Below are positions 35,646 to 44,449 of a DNA stretch of 59,497 nucleotides, one piece after another. The stretch spans positions 1-59,497 of the forward strand of contig NZ_FTNE01000025.1 in assembly GCF_900156265.1 (NCBI RefSeq), given 5' to 3'. The stretch comes from Acidiphilium rubrum (lineage in GTDB: Bacteria; Pseudomonadota; Alphaproteobacteria; Acetobacterales; Acetobacteraceae). A program made the position numbers and the translations under genes. A model generated the notes under the pieces. The model searched no databases and was not told the DNA's origin. It saw only the letters and a program-made list of their open reading frames with translations. Positions within the stretch are counted from its first letter, which is position 1; each line of letters begins with the position of its first letter.

Positions 35646-36758
35646 TCAGTCGTTGCTGGGATACAGCGCCATCAGCGCCTTCTGCCGCTGCCACGCCCGC
35701 AGCAGCCGCCACGCGCCGTAGCGCTTCACCCCTTGCGCGCGCAGCACCGCCCCGATCCGGAACGCCGCGCCGTAATGAAAAAACTGCGTCCGATACGCCT
35801 CGATGATACTGGTCTCGGGGTCCCAGATATGCGTCGCTTCAGATCCCGCGCCGTTGACCTCGATGATGCTGAACCCCTCGCCGCGGCGCAGCGCATTGGT
35901 CGAGGCGAAGCGCAGGTCGAACCGGCCGAAGTGAAACTCCGGAATATCCCGCGCAATCGCATCGATCCGCGCGGTCAGTTCCGGCGTGATCAGGTGGCGC
36001 CCGTCCTTGAAGGTCGAGCCCCGGCAGTGATTGCCGACGAACACCAGCCGCACCCGCTCACCCGCCGCCGGCACCCGCGCCGCCTCCGCACCCAGTTTTT
36101 CGAGCAGCAGGTGGGAGACGGCGTTGAGCCGGTCATCGGCGGCGATCAGGTCGCGAATCCGCGACCGTCCATCCCCGGTCACGATCGGTGCGTATTTCAG
36201 CGTGACCGAGGTAATCCGCCCCTTGGCCGCGCCGGGCTCGCGGATGTAAAAAATCCCCGCCTCGCCCTCATCGGTCGCGAGCGCCTGCAACTGCAACCGC
36301 GTCGCGCGCGGAAACGCGGCCAAATAGCGGCCGAGCGCCGCACTGGTCTCGACCAGCCGCACGCCGCAACCGTTGCAACTCATGTCCGGCTTGGCCACCA
36401 CCGGGTAGGACAAGCCCGCTTCCGCCATCGCCGCCTCGGCCATGATGAGATCGGCCGGCCCGGCGTGCGCCTGGGTGGTGATGCCGACATAGGGCGAAAT
36501 CCAGCGCCGCGCTTCCGGCCCGGCCAGATCGAGAATATCGTTTTTCGACTCGCCGCAGATGCCGCCCGCCTCGATCCGCGGGTTGGTCAGCGCCGGCAGC
36601 GTCAGGCTGCGGTGGCGCAGCGCCTGGAAAATCCAGAACACCACCACCGGCGCATAGAACACGAATCCCGGCCAGAACTCGAAAAACGAGACGGCCTTGG
36701 CGCCCCTGCGGCGGGCGACCGCGCCTTCGAGCCGTGATGCGGGCGAAATATCGCTCAT
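35646..36758 (-). CDS. ATP-grasp domain protein (D-Ala-D-Ala ligase-like)
   Basis: 370 residues from ATG 36758, which overlaps the dedA stop as TGATG; a longer frame upstream reads through dedA in another frame and is rejected. A short hydrophobic segment (residues 28-45, FEFWPGFVFYAPVVVFWIF) could attach it to the membrane. An ATP-grasp fold follows: SYPVVAKPDMSCNGCGVRLV, FYIREPG, and the metal-binding end FGRFDLRFASTNALRRG then FSIIEVNGAGSEATHIWDP. The acceptor is unknown. Its coupling to a DedA protein suggests a membrane or envelope role. Confidence 0.85.
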   Translation of the reverse strand: MSDISPASRLEGAVARRRGAKAVSFFEFWPGFVFYAPVVVFWIFQALRHRSLTLPALTNPRIEAGGICGESKNDILDLAGPEARRWISPYVGITTQAHAGPADLIMAEAAMAEAGLSYPVVAKPDMSCNGCGVRLVETSAALGRYLAAFPRATRLQLQALATDEGEAGIFYIREPGAAKGRITSVTLKYAPIVTGDGRSRIRDLIAADDRLNAVSHLLLEKLGAEAARVPAAGERVRLVFVGNHCRGSTFKDGRHLITPELTARIDAIARDIPEFHFGRFDLRFASTNALRRGEGFSIIEVNGAGSEATHIWDPETSIIEAYRTQFFHYGAAFRIGAVLRAQGVKRYGAWRLLRAWQRQKALMALYPSND

Positions 36759-37348
36759 CAACCATCCTTTCCGATCTTGTCCGATTGCCACCGGGCGATG
36801 ATCCGTCCCACCACTATGAGAAGAAGCACGAACACGGCAAGCCCGACCCAGCGATACGGGCCGAGGTAGTGCAGCATCAGCGCGCCGAGTTTCAGGCTGA
36901 TAAAGAACAACAGGCTGGTCCACGCCAGCGTCGCCATGATCGCGGCGGCGGCGAACGTCAGGAACGGCGCCTTGAGAAACCCGCAGGTGGTATAGGTCGG
37001 CAGCCGCAATCCCGGCACGAACCGGCTGACCAGCACGATCGGGATCACCCGCTGGCTCACCCAGTCCCGCCCCAGGTCGCGCCGGCGTTTCGGTACCATC
37101 CGCTGCGCCCAAGGATGTTTGGCCGAAAGCCGCCCCAGCCCGTACAAGCCCAGGTCGCCCAGCACGATTCCGGCATACAGCGAGCCGAGTGCGAGCGGCA
37201 GCGCCACCGCGCCGGAGGCGACCTGCATCGCGGCGAGCAGCGTTGCCGCATCCTCCAGAATGAAGGTGCCGAGAATGATCGTCGTGATCTCGAGCGGCGG
37301 GCTACTCGCCGCCGAGCCGAGAAGCGTGCTGAAATCGGTTAACCACAT
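36758..37348 (-). CDS. DedA family membrane protein
   Basis: 196 residues with four or five membrane segments. The DedA/SNARE-associated signature is present: FILEDAATLLAA near the N-terminus, GSLYAGIVLGDLGLYGLGRL, and VSRFVPGLRLPTYTTCGF. DedA proteins flip lipid carriers or phospholipids and support envelope homeostasis. Its stop overlaps the next start on the same strand, so it forms a two-gene operon with the ATP-grasp gene. Confidence 0.93.
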   Translation of the reverse strand: MWLTDFSTLLGSAASSPPLEITTIILGTFILEDAATLLAAMQVASGAVALPLALGSLYAGIVLGDLGLYGLGRLSAKHPWAQRMVPKRRRDLGRDWVSQRVIPIVLVSRFVPGLRLPTYTTCGFLKAPFLTFAAAAIMATLAWTSLLFFISLKLGALMLHYLGPYRWVGLAVFVLLLIVVGRIIARWQSDKIGKDG

Positions 37349-37452
37349 GCGACCATCACATAGGCGAAACCGCCGCGTTTACCAATGTGGACCGCATCAG
37401 GCCCGGATTCCAGGCGTTGCGGCCCCGTGCGACCTCATGTCACAGCACGGAA

Positions 37453-38709
37453 ATGACCACGCTCCTCCCGCCCGCGATCATCCATGCACTCGCCATCGTG
37501 ATCTTCGTCCTGACCTATCTCGGCGTCGCCCTGGGCCGGCTGCCCGGCTTTCGGCTCGACCGTACCGGCATCGCCTTCGTCGGCGGCGCGCTCATGATCG
37601 GCTGCGGCGGTCTCAGCTTCAAACAGGCGATCGCTGCGGTCGATTTCAACACCATCGCCCTGCTGCTCGGCATGATGATCCTGGCCGCCAGCCTCCGCCG
37701 CGCCGGTTTCTTCGCGCTGGTCACGCGCACCGCCCTCAAACGCGCCAAACACCCGCTCGCCCTGCTCGCCGCCGTCGTCGCCGTCTCCGGCATCCTCTCG
37801 GCGGTGCTGGTCAACGACACGATCTGCGTCGTGCTCACCCCGCTGGTGCTCGAAATCGTGCTCGCCGCCGGCGTGGCACCCATGCCCTACCTCATTGCCC
37901 TCGCCGCCGCGTCGAACATCGGTTCGGTCGCCACCATCACCGGCAATCCGCAGAACATCATCATCGGCAGCCTCTCCGGCATCAGCTACGCCCACTTCGC
38001 CGCCACCCTCGCGCCGATCGCCGCCCTCGGCCTGATCCTGGTGTTCGCCACCGTCGCCCTGCTGTGGCGCGGCCGACTGCGCCCGGCCGAACCGGCCGCG
38101 CCGCAGGACCGGAAACCGGAAAAAACCTCAGCCATCCACCTTCGCCTGATGATCAAGGCCATCCTGATGCTCGCCGTCTTCGTCATCGCCTGTCTCGCCG
38201 GCCTGGCCCCCGCCGAAGCCGCGCTGATCGCCGCCGCCCTCATGCTGCTCACCCCCGGCCTGAAAGGCGCACCCCTGATCGCCGAGGTCGACTGGTCACT
38301 CCTGCTGATGTTCGTCGGCCTGTTCATCGTGGTCGCCGGCATGCAGCGCGCGGTGATCACGCCCGCCATCGTGCACCACATTGCGGCCCTGCACCCCGGC
38401 CGCCCGGCCGTGCTGGTGCCGCTCACCGCGATCCTGTCGAACATCGTCAGCAACGTCCCCGCCGTGCTGGTGCTGAAACCCTTCATCGCGGCCCTCGCCA
38501 ACCCGCACCGCGCCTGGCTGATGGTCGCCATGGCCGCAACCTTCGCCGGCAATCTCACCCTGCTCGGCTCGGTTGCCAACCTCATCGTCGCCGAACGCGC
38601 CAAATCCCGCGGCATCACCCTCGGCTTCACCGATTTCCTGCGCGCCGGCGTGCCGATCACCCTGATCAGCCTGATCCTCGGCACGCTCTGGATGGTCTTC
38701 ATCGACTGA
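37453..38709 (+). CDS. SLC13/ArsB-like ion transporter
   Basis: 418 residues from ATG 37453, just after CGGAA, with about 11-12 membrane segments. Ion-transporter superfamily features include GALMIGCGGLSFKQAIAAVD, FNTIALLLGMMILAASLRRA, VLVNDTICVVLTPLVLEIVL, ASNIGSVATITGNPQNIIIG and the mirrored AILSNIVSNVPAVLVLKPFI with LLGSVANLIVAE. The paired N-T/S-N motifs are typical of anion/Na+ transporters and arsenite permeases. Specificity cannot be read; no ars regulator or reductase is adjacent. Confidence 0.88.
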   Translation: MTTLLPPAIIHALAIVIFVLTYLGVALGRLPGFRLDRTGIAFVGGALMIGCGGLSFKQAIAAVDFNTIALLLGMMILAASLRRAGFFALVTRTALKRAKHPLALLAAVVAVSGILSAVLVNDTICVVLTPLVLEIVLAAGVAPMPYLIALAAASNIGSVATITGNPQNIIIGSLSGISYAHFAATLAPIAALGLILVFATVALLWRGRLRPAEPAAPQDRKPEKTSAIHLRLMIKAILMLAVFVIACLAGLAPAEAALIAAALMLLTPGLKGAPLIAEVDWSLLLMFVGLFIVVAGMQRAVITPAIVHHIAALHPGRPAVLVPLTAILSNIVSNVPAVLVLKPFIAALANPHRAWLMVAMAATFAGNLTLLGSVANLIVAERAKSRGITLGFTDFLRAGVPITLISLILGTLWMVFID

Positions 38710-38852
38710 CAATCCACAACGCCCGGCAACCCCGGTTATCCACCGAAATCTATTCAAAAATAATAATGATTTCAATAATTTACCAAAATCGATTTATCTC
38801 ACGACTCAGGCGTTTTCCACACTCGTCCCCAGGCTTATCCACAGGCGCGCGC
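38710..38852. other. DnaA-box cluster with AT-rich core, origin-like
   Basis: The region lies between convergent stops. It carries TTATCCACA (38835-38843, perfect consensus), TTATCCACC (38736-38744, 8/9), TTTTCCACA (38813-38821, 8/9) and CAATCCACA (38710-38718, 7/9), all in the same direction. Between them 38746-38800 is almost entirely A/T (TCAAAAATAATAATGATTTC), in a genome otherwise near two-thirds GC. Boxes plus an unwinding-type element are the makings of a replication origin or a DnaA-binding control site. No dnaA, hemE or parAB lies in the window to confirm it. Confidence 0.5.
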
Positions 38853-39548
38853 TCACGAAACGCCACGCTGATAAAACGCCTCATGCAGCGCCTCCAGCAT
38901 CGCCGCCCGATCGAGCCCGGCCGGCAATGCGGGAAACAGCTTGATCCGGATCGTGCCCGGCCGCTTGCGGATCGCATCGCGCGCCCAGTACCGCCCGGAA
39001 TCCGTCGCAACCGGCACCACCGGCAACCCGGTCGCTCGCGCAATCGCCACGATCCCCGGCTGCAACGCCACCTCAGCCCCCGGCGCCACCCGCGTGCCTT
39101 CGGGAAAAATGATCACCTGCCGCCCCGCCACCCCGGCCGCGCGCACCTGCTCGATCAAGGCGCGCAACGCCGTCGCCCCGCCCGCCCGGTCGATCGCGAT
39201 CTGCCCGGCCGGCTCCAGCAGCCCGCCCACGATCGGCATCGCCCGCAATTCCTGCTTCATCACGTACGAGGGCCGATCGAGCAAGGTGAACCACACCAGC
39301 GTATCGAACGCGGATTGGTGCTGTGCCGCAAGAATAACCCCGCCCACTGGCAGGTTTTCCAGCCCGGTCACCTCGAATTTGATGCCGCACACCACCCGCA
39401 GCACCCATAGCGCCAGCCGCGCCCAGGCCTGGCCGAACGGCAGCAGCCGCGCCGGCGCCACCCGCCGCAGCACCAGCGCATACAGCCCCGCCGTCACCGC
39501 CGAGACGACGATGAACCCGTGAAACAGCAACGAGCCGACCAGAAACAT
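38853..39548 (-). CDS. plsC: 1-acyl-sn-glycerol-3-phosphate acyltransferase
   Basis: 231 residues from ATG 39548, whose A overlaps the upstream TAA; a longer frame is only an extension through ydcF. An N-terminal membrane helix (5-25) is followed by the acyltransferase motifs: HQSAFD (77-82), the phosphate-binding FPEGTR (148-153), and PVVPVATDSGRYW. It adds the second acyl chain to lysophosphatidate at the inner membrane. It is the last gene of an operon ftsE-ftsX-ydcF-plsC in which all genes overlap. Confidence 0.93.
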   Translation of the reverse strand: MFLVGSLLFHGFIVVSAVTAGLYALVLRRVAPARLLPFGQAWARLALWVLRVVCGIKFEVTGLENLPVGGVILAAQHQSAFDTLVWFTLLDRPSYVMKQELRAMPIVGGLLEPAGQIAIDRAGGATALRALIEQVRAAGVAGRQVIIFPEGTRVAPGAEVALQPGIVAIARATGLPVVPVATDSGRYWARDAIRKRPGTIRIKLFPALPAGLDRAAMLEALHEAFYQRGVS

Positions 39549-40219
39549 TACAGATGCGCCTCGATATGATGCGCCGCGAACCCGCCAAGCCGGAACCGCA
39601 CCAGCACATATTTGGTAAACTCCGCCGCCAGCAGCCGCAGCGAGCGCCATCGGTCCAGATGCACCATGGCCGGCGGCCGCACCGGCTCGGCCAGCAGCCG
39701 CACCGCCGGCATCTGGCGCCGCAACTCCAGCAGCGCGCGCGGCATATGATAATCCGCCGTCACCACGATCAACGACCCGATGCGATGCCGCCGCACCCAC
39801 GCCGCCGCCTCGCGCGCATTGCCCCGCGTCGTCGTCGCCCGATGCCCCAGGCTGATCGCCGCCGCCTTGGCAGCCGCGTTGATCCCGTCGCGCGGCGTGA
39901 AATCGCCCAAATACGTCCCCACCCCCGCACCCGAAATCAGCAGCCGCGGCGCCGCCCCCGCCATCAGCAATTCCAGGCCCGCCTTCACCCGGTCCGGTCC
40001 GCCGGTCAAAACCACAATCCCACCCGCATGCGGCATCGGCGTACTCGGCCGCTCCCCCGCCACCAGCGCCAGAAACCAGCCGAACCCGATCAGCCAGACC
40101 AGGCCCGCGATCAGCACGAGCCCCAACAACCGCCGCAGCCACGGCCCACGCCGGCGCTGGCGCAGCGGCTTGACGCCGCGCCCCAACCCCATCGATGGCG
40201 GCATGTTCCGATGCCTCAT
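39548..40219 (-). CDS. YdcF-family (DUF218) membrane protein
   Basis: 223 residues from ATG 40219, which overlaps the ftsX stop. A basic N-terminus precedes one membrane helix at about 29-50 (LLGLVLIAGLVWLIGFGWFL). The DUF218 domain has AGGIVVLTGGPDRVKAGLEL, TRGNAREAAAWVRR and IVVTADYHMPRALLELRR. Members such as SanA/YdcF are linked to envelope barrier function; the enzymatic activity is uncertain. It sits between ftsX and plsC. Confidence 0.9.
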   Translation of the reverse strand: MRHRNMPPSMGLGRGVKPLRQRRRGPWLRRLLGLVLIAGLVWLIGFGWFLALVAGERPSTPMPHAGGIVVLTGGPDRVKAGLELLMAGAAPRLLISGAGVGTYLGDFTPRDGINAAAKAAAISLGHRATTTRGNAREAAAWVRRHRIGSLIVVTADYHMPRALLELRRQMPAVRLLAEPVRPPAMVHLDRWRSLRLLAAEFTKYVLVRFRLGGFAAHHIEAHL

Positions 40220-41133
40220 GCGAGCCGTTTCAGCCAGCCCCGCACCGTGATCTGCGCCGCCAGCCAGCCGATCAGCGCAGTCGCCAGCGTGAACATCACC
40301 GGCGCACCCCACAGCAGCGGCGGCAGCGCCGTCACCAGATCAAGCCGTTCCGCCGGCGCGCTCGCCACAAAACTGGATGACAGCAGCGCCAGCCACGCCA
40401 GCACCGGCAACGCCACGACCCCGCCGAGCAACCCGCCGGTCGCCGCCAGCCGCATCGCCCTGAGCGCGAATTGATTGGCGATGTCGGAATCGAGCGCCCC
40501 CAACCCATGAATGATCTCGATCGCCTCGCGCCGCTGCGACAGCCCGGCCCTTACCGCCACCGCCACCACCGAGGCCGCGACCAGCGCCACGATCACCAGC
40601 ACGGCCGCCGCCGACGCCCGCAGGCTGGTGGTCAGCGCCGCCAGCCGATCCGCCCAGCGCGCCCCGGAATCGACGATCGTGCCCGGTGCCACGCTCGCCA
40701 GCTTCGGCCCCAGCACCGCCGCGTCCGGCGCCCGCGCATCGGCCTTCACCACGATCACCGCCGGCAGCGCGATCGGCAGCGTCCCATCCGCCGCCGCCGC
40801 GCCGAGCCACGGTTTCAACAGCGTCGCCAGCTCCGCGCCGGACAGCAGATGCGCATCGCTCAACCCCTTGGTCGCCTGCAACAGCGTCAGCACCGCGTCC
40901 TGGCGCAACGGCCCGTTCGCCGTCACCGGCTGGCTCGGCGTCGGCACCTCCACCGTCATCAGTCCTTGCGCGCCGCTCAACCAGTGTGAGGCCAACGCCC
41001 CCGCCGCAATGCTCCCCGCCAGCGCCAACGCCGCCAGAAAACTCATCGCCGCCACCATGAACGGCAACAGCCGATCCGCCATCGCGGCGCGCAACCCGAT
41101 CCGATCGGCGCGCGAGGCATGCGGCTTAGCCAT
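40216..41133 (-). CDS. ftsX: Cell division protein FtsX-like permease
   Basis: 305 residues from ATG 41133, which overlaps the end of ftsE by eight bases. Four membrane helices are visible (about 25-47, 175-200, 220-250, 265-295) with a periplasmic loop after the first. The segment RREAIEIIHGLGALDSDIAN is typical of FtsX. With FtsE it forms an ABC-type complex that signals to cell-wall hydrolases at the septum. It is shorter and more divergent than the E. coli protein, as usual in alphaproteobacteria. Confidence 0.9.
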   Translation of the reverse strand: MAKPHASRADRIGLRAAMADRLLPFMVAAMSFLAALALAGSIAAGALASHWLSGAQGLMTVEVPTPSQPVTANGPLRQDAVLTLLQATKGLSDAHLLSGAELATLLKPWLGAAAADGTLPIALPAVIVVKADARAPDAAVLGPKLASVAPGTIVDSGARWADRLAALTTSLRASAAAVLVIVALVAASVVAVAVRAGLSQRREAIEIIHGLGALDSDIANQFALRAMRLAATGGLLGGVVALPVLAWLALLSSSFVASAPAERLDLVTALPPLLWGAPVMFTLATALIGWLAAQITVRGWLKRLA

Positions 41134-41803
41134 GCCGCACCAACCTGCCATCGACCAGTTCGAGCACCGGCGCCGGATGCCGTGCCACCAGCCCCATGTT
41201 ATGCGTCGCAACAATAATCGTCGTTCCCATCCGGTTCAGCGACCGGATCAGATGCATCAGCCGCTCCGCCTGATCATCATCCAAATTCCCGGTCGGCTCA
41301 TCCGCCAGCAGCAGCGATGGCCGCGCGATGACCGCGCGCGCAATCGCCACCCGCTGCTGCTCGCCGCCCGACAATTCCTCCGGCCGATGATCCAGCCGGC
41401 CCGCCAGCCCGACCCAGCGCAGCAGCTCCGTCACATCGGCGCGCACCTGCACCTCCTTGCGCCGGGCCAGGCGCAGCGGCAGCGCCACGTTGTCATAGGC
41501 CGACAAATGCCGCAGCAGCCGGAAATCCTGATACACCACGCCAATCCGCCGCCGCAGCAACGCCGTGCCGCGCCGGTCCAGCCGCAAGGTATCGGTATCC
41601 AGCAGATCGATCCGCCCGGATGACGGCCGCGCCGCCAGATACATCAGCTTGAGCAGGCTGGTCTTGCCCGCGCCGGATGGCCCGGTCAGCCAGCGAAACC
41701 CGCCGTCCGGAATGTCGAAATCAATGTCATCGAGCGCGACAGCATCACCACCGGCCGCACCGGCGCGGTGATAGGTCAGCCCGACATGGGTAAAACGAAT
41801 CAT
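41126..41803 (-). CDS. ftsE: Cell division ATP-binding protein FtsE
   Basis: 225 residues, an ABC ATPase: Walker A GPSGAGKT (41-48), Q-loop VVYQDFRLL, signature [15 protein letters not shown], Walker [13 protein letters not shown] and switch His in ATHN. The YQDFRLL and EPTGNLD forms are typical of FtsE. It works with FtsX, encoded next in an overlapping gene. A palindromic repeat lies upstream of its start. Confidence 0.94.
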   Translation of the reverse strand: MIRFTHVGLTYHRAGAAGGDAVALDDIDFDIPDGGFRWLTGPSGAGKTSLLKLMYLAARPSSGRIDLLDTDTLRLDRRGTALLRRRIGVVYQDFRLLRHLSAYDNVALPLRLARRKEVQVRADVTELLRWVGLAGRLDHRPEELSGGEQQRVAIARAVIARPSLLLADEPTGNLDDDQAERLMHLIRSLNRMGTTIIVATHNMGLVARHPAPVLELVDGRLVRHG

Positions 41804-41860
41804 GCCCCGCTTCCATGCCGCGATACCGCACCATAGGGCAAGCGTCCGTTAGGCGAGGGG

Positions 41861-41997
41861 AGGGAAGGCTTCTTTTTTGGAAAAAAGAAGCAAAAAACTT
41901 TCTAACCCTGGGGCACGGGCGTCTCACCGGCACAGGCCCAGATTAACAAAGTTTTTTTTGCTTCTTTTTTGTTCACAAAAAAGAAGACCTTCCTGCC
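41861..41997. repeat. Palindromic intergenic repeat between ftsE and the zinc-ribbon gene
   Basis: A full copy. The left hairpin is CTTCTTTTTTGG / AAAAAAGAAG (about 41869-41890), the spacer carries CCTGGGGCACGGGCGT, and the right hairpin is GCTTCTTTTTTG / CACAAAAAAGAAG (about 41960-41986). The inner arms ACTTTCTAACCCTGG and CCCAGATTAACAAAGT pair as a second, nested stem. It lies between divergent genes, so it is in their upstream regions and does not serve only as a terminator. Confidence 0.85.
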
Positions 41998-42053
41998 TTC
42001 CTTGCAAGCCGCGCAGGTTGCACCCGACCAACGAAAATGTCATTCGCTCCACC

Positions 42054-42530
42054 ATGCGAATAACCTGCCCGGATTGCGCTGCGCAGTACGAATTGCCGCC
42101 CGAGGCGCAGGCCCGCCTGCCCATGCGCGTCCGCTGCGCCCAATGCGACACCGAGTGGCAGGCCGAACCACCGCCCCCGGCCGAACCCGAAGTCGACCCC
42201 ATCCCATCGCCCGACTCCGACGACGAATTCGAATTCAAACCCATCCAATCGCTCGAAGCCGAATCCGCCCCGTCGCCGGAACCCGAACCGCCAGCACCCG
42301 AACCCGGTCAACCGGCACGACTCGAAACACCCTTCGAACCGAAGTCACCAAGGCCAACCCCCGCACCACCAACCCAATCCCCCAGCGCCCGCACCCTGTG
42401 GATCGGCTCGATCCTCCTGCTGATCGCCCTGATCGTCCTCGTCCTCGCCCTGCACGGCCCGATCAGCCGCGCCTGGCCACCCTCCCAGCGCCTGTTCGAC
42501 GCCATCGGCCTGTCCGCACCCCCCACTTGA
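42054..42530 (+). CDS. Zinc-ribbon (MJ0042-type) membrane protein
   Basis: 158 residues from ATG 42054. The N-terminal MJ0042 zinc ribbon has Cys5, Cys8, Cys28 and Cys31 (MRITCPDC...VRCAQCDTEW). A Pro/Glu-rich acidic linker (36-112) follows, then one membrane helix (about 113-134, LWIGSILLLIALIVLVLALH) and a short tail. Proteins of this layout are common near ftsEX in alphaproteobacteria; the function is unknown. An earlier in-frame start would translate the repeat and is rejected. Confidence 0.85.
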   Translation: MRITCPDCAAQYELPPEAQARLPMRVRCAQCDTEWQAEPPPPAEPEVDPIPSPDSDDEFEFKPIQSLEAESAPSPEPEPPAPEPGQPARLETPFEPKSPRPTPAPPTQSPSARTLWIGSILLLIALIVLVLALHGPISRAWPPSQRLFDAIGLSAPPT

Positions 42531-42561
42531 CCACAAGCCCCCGCACCAGCGAGGGTTGCGC

Positions 42562-43560
42562 ATGGCACATGAACTGCACGACCGACTCCTGATTCTCGAT
42601 ACCCACGTCGACATCCCCTGGCCGAACGGCCCCGATTTCACCACCGATGGCCCGCGCTGCGTCGACCTGCCCAAAGTGCGGCGCGGCGGTGTCGGCGCCG
42701 TCTGCTTTGCGGCCTACGTGCCCCAGGGCAAGCGCGACGATGCCGGCAATACCGAAGCCCGCACCCGCGCCCTCGCCATGCTCGATACCATCGCCGCCAT
42801 GGGCCGCGCCGAAGGCGCCGTCCCCGCCCACACCGCCGCCGCGATCGAGGCCGCCCACCGCGCCGGCCAGTTCGCCGTCATCCCCGCGGTCGAAAACGGC
42901 ACCGCCCTCGGCGGCGACCTCGCCGTGCTCGATGATTTCGCCGCCCGCGGCGTCCGTTACATGACGCTGACCCACAACGGCCACAACGCCTTGGCCGACG
43001 CCGCCATCCCCCGCGCCGACCTCGGCGACGCCCCCACCGAACACGGCGGCCTCTCCGCCCTCGGCCGCGCCGCCATCGCCCGCATGAACGACCTCGGCAT
43101 CCTGATCGATGTCAGCCACGCCTCAAAACCCAGCATGATGCAGGCGGTCGCTTTATCGCGCACCCCCATCGTCGCCACCCATTCCTGCGTGCGCACCCTG
43201 TGCGATCACCCGCGCAACCTCGATGATGAACAACTCGCCGCCCTGCGCGACACCGGCGGCCTGATCCAGATCACCATGGTCTCCGCCTTCCTCAAACGCA
43301 GCGCCAAACCCTCCGATATCGGCGTCGCCGCCATCGCCGACCACGTCGACTACGTCGCCCAACGCATCGGCATCGACCACGTCGGCATCGGCACCGATTT
43401 CGACGGCGGCGGCGGCGTCGCCGGCTACATGCACGCCGGCCAGACCCCCAGCCTTACCGAAGAACTGATCAAACGCGGCTACAACGAACCCGCCCTCGCA
43501 AAAATCTGGGGCGGCAATTTCCTGCGGGTGCTGCGGGTTGCCGAAGAGGTGAGGGTGTAG
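42562..43560 (+). CDS. Membrane dipeptidase-like peptidase (M19)
   Basis: 332 residues from ATG 42562, six bases after GAGGG. Zinc ligands of family M19 are visible: HVD (His15, Asp17) in LILDTHVDIPW, Glu in AVENGTALGG, His in LTHNGHNALAD and DVSHAS. The motif GIGTDFDGGGG near the C-terminus is also typical. It hydrolyses dipeptides, including D-amino-acid-containing ones. No signal peptide is seen, so it is probably cytoplasmic. Confidence 0.94.
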   Translation: MAHELHDRLLILDTHVDIPWPNGPDFTTDGPRCVDLPKVRRGGVGAVCFAAYVPQGKRDDAGNTEARTRALAMLDTIAAMGRAEGAVPAHTAAAIEAAHRAGQFAVIPAVENGTALGGDLAVLDDFAARGVRYMTLTHNGHNALADAAIPRADLGDAPTEHGGLSALGRAAIARMNDLGILIDVSHASKPSMMQAVALSRTPIVATHSCVRTLCDHPRNLDDEQLAALRDTGGLIQITMVSAFLKRSAKPSDIGVAAIADHVDYVAQRIGIDHVGIGTDFDGGGGVAGYMHAGQTPSLTEELIKRGYNEPALAKIWGGNFLRVLRVAEEVRV

Positions 43561-43566
43561 GGCGGG

Positions 43567-43694
43567 GGAGGGGAAGGCAAGCACTGCTTTTTTGTAAAAA
43601 AGCAGCAAAAAACTTTTTTGAGTCTGGGCCATGGGTGGTTTAGCCTTCGCGGGCGACCTGCTGCGCCTCCTTGCTGCTTTTTTTCACAAGACGG
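43567..43694. repeat. Palindromic intergenic repeat after the dipeptidase gene
   Basis: The left hairpin GCACTGCTTTTTTGTAAAAA with AGCAG is intact. The right arm (TTGCTGCTTTTTTTCACAAG) has lost its closing half. It begins within ten bases of the dipeptidase stop, and its T-runs could end that transcript. Confidence 0.75.
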
Positions 43695-43739
43695 AAAACG
43701 CCCCCTCTTTTCGTTGCATCACCCACCCTCATCATGTAA

Positions 43740-43757
43740 TCTAGCCAGATAGCTAGA
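43740..43757 (+). promoter_or_regulatory. Candidate operator of the Phd/VapC pair
   Basis: An inverted repeat TCTAGC-N6-GCTAGA ends 12 bases before the antitoxin ATG and overlaps the likely transcription start. Antitoxins of this type repress their own operon through such sites. The AT-rich stretch just upstream (CATCATGTAAT) may be the -10 region. Confidence 0.5.
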
Positions 43758-43769
43758 CAGGACAATCCA

Positions 43770-44012
43770 ATGATCTCCGTAGGCGTATTCGACGCAAAAA
43801 ACCGCCTCACCGCCCTGCTCGATGAAGTCGAAACCGGCGCCGAAATCACCATCACCCGGCGCGGCAAACCCATCGCGCGCCTGATACCGGCCACCGCCGG
43901 CTTCAATCGCGAGGCCGCGCGCCGAACCGCCGACGCCCTGATCGAGGCCAGTCACGCCGCAACGCTCGACGGCATTTCAATCGCAGACCTCATCGCCGAA
44001 GGTCGCCGTTGA
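43770..44012 (+). CDS. Phd/YefM-type antitoxin
   Basis: 80 residues. The N-terminal Phd fold is clear (MISVGVFDAKNRLTALLDEV, then ITITRRGKPIARLIPA), with a C-terminal helix that would mask the toxin. AGGA precedes the ATG. The stop overlaps the TTG start of the PIN toxin gene by four bases, the standard antitoxin-first order. Confidence 0.92.
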   Translation: MISVGVFDAKNRLTALLDEVETGAEITITRRGKPIARLIPATAGFNREAARRTADALIEASHAATLDGISIADLIAEGRR

Positions 44013-44416
44013 GCTTCGTGCTCGACAACTCGGTCGCCCTCGCCTGGTGCTTCGCCGATGAACAAACCAAACCGATCATGGCCATCCTCGATCGCCTGAC
44101 CGAATCCGGTGCCACGGTCCCACAACTCTGGCCGATCGAAGCCCTCAACGGCCTGCTCACCGCACACCGGCGCGGCCGGATCGACCGCAACCTGCTCGAT
44201 CACCTCATCAGCCTGCTGAAATCTCTGCCGATCACGATCGATGGCGACACCGCCCCCCGAATCTGGACCGAAACCGCCGCACTCGCAGCCAAACATGGCT
44301 TGACCGCCTACGACGCCTGCTACCTCGAACTCGCCTTACGCCTGCGCCTGCCACTCGCAACCGCCGACAAAGCCCTCCGCGCAGCAGCCACGTCCGAGAG
44401 GATCATCCTCGTCTGA
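44009..44416 (+). CDS. PIN-domain toxin (VapC-like)
   Basis: 135 residues from a TTG that overlaps the antitoxin stop. PIN acidic residues are in FVLDNSVALAW (Asp7), the Glu of WPIEALNGLL, and the Asp of LTAYDACYLELALR. C-terminal LPLATADKALRAAA is typical of VapC. It would cleave a specific RNA, probably a tRNA, when free of antitoxin. Confidence 0.92.
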   Translation: MSFVLDNSVALAWCFADEQTKPIMAILDRLTESGATVPQLWPIEALNGLLTAHRRGRIDRNLLDHLISLLKSLPITIDGDTAPRIWTETAALAAKHGLTAYDACYLELALRLRLPLATADKALRAAATSERIILV

Positions 44417-44449
44417 TCGCGGCCACATCGCGGTCAAGCGTGCCCTTGA

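Noticed and set aside
35025-36737. 570-codon plus-strand frame opposite the sulfotransferase and ATP-grasp genes
   Set aside because: It spans two genes on the opposite strand and encodes Arg/Gln-rich sequence without any motif.
37119-39410. 763-codon plus-strand frame across dedA, the permease and plsC
   Set aside because: The product is almost only Arg, Pro, His and Ala, typical of a shifted frame in GC-rich DNA; the permease in the other frame has clear membrane motifs.
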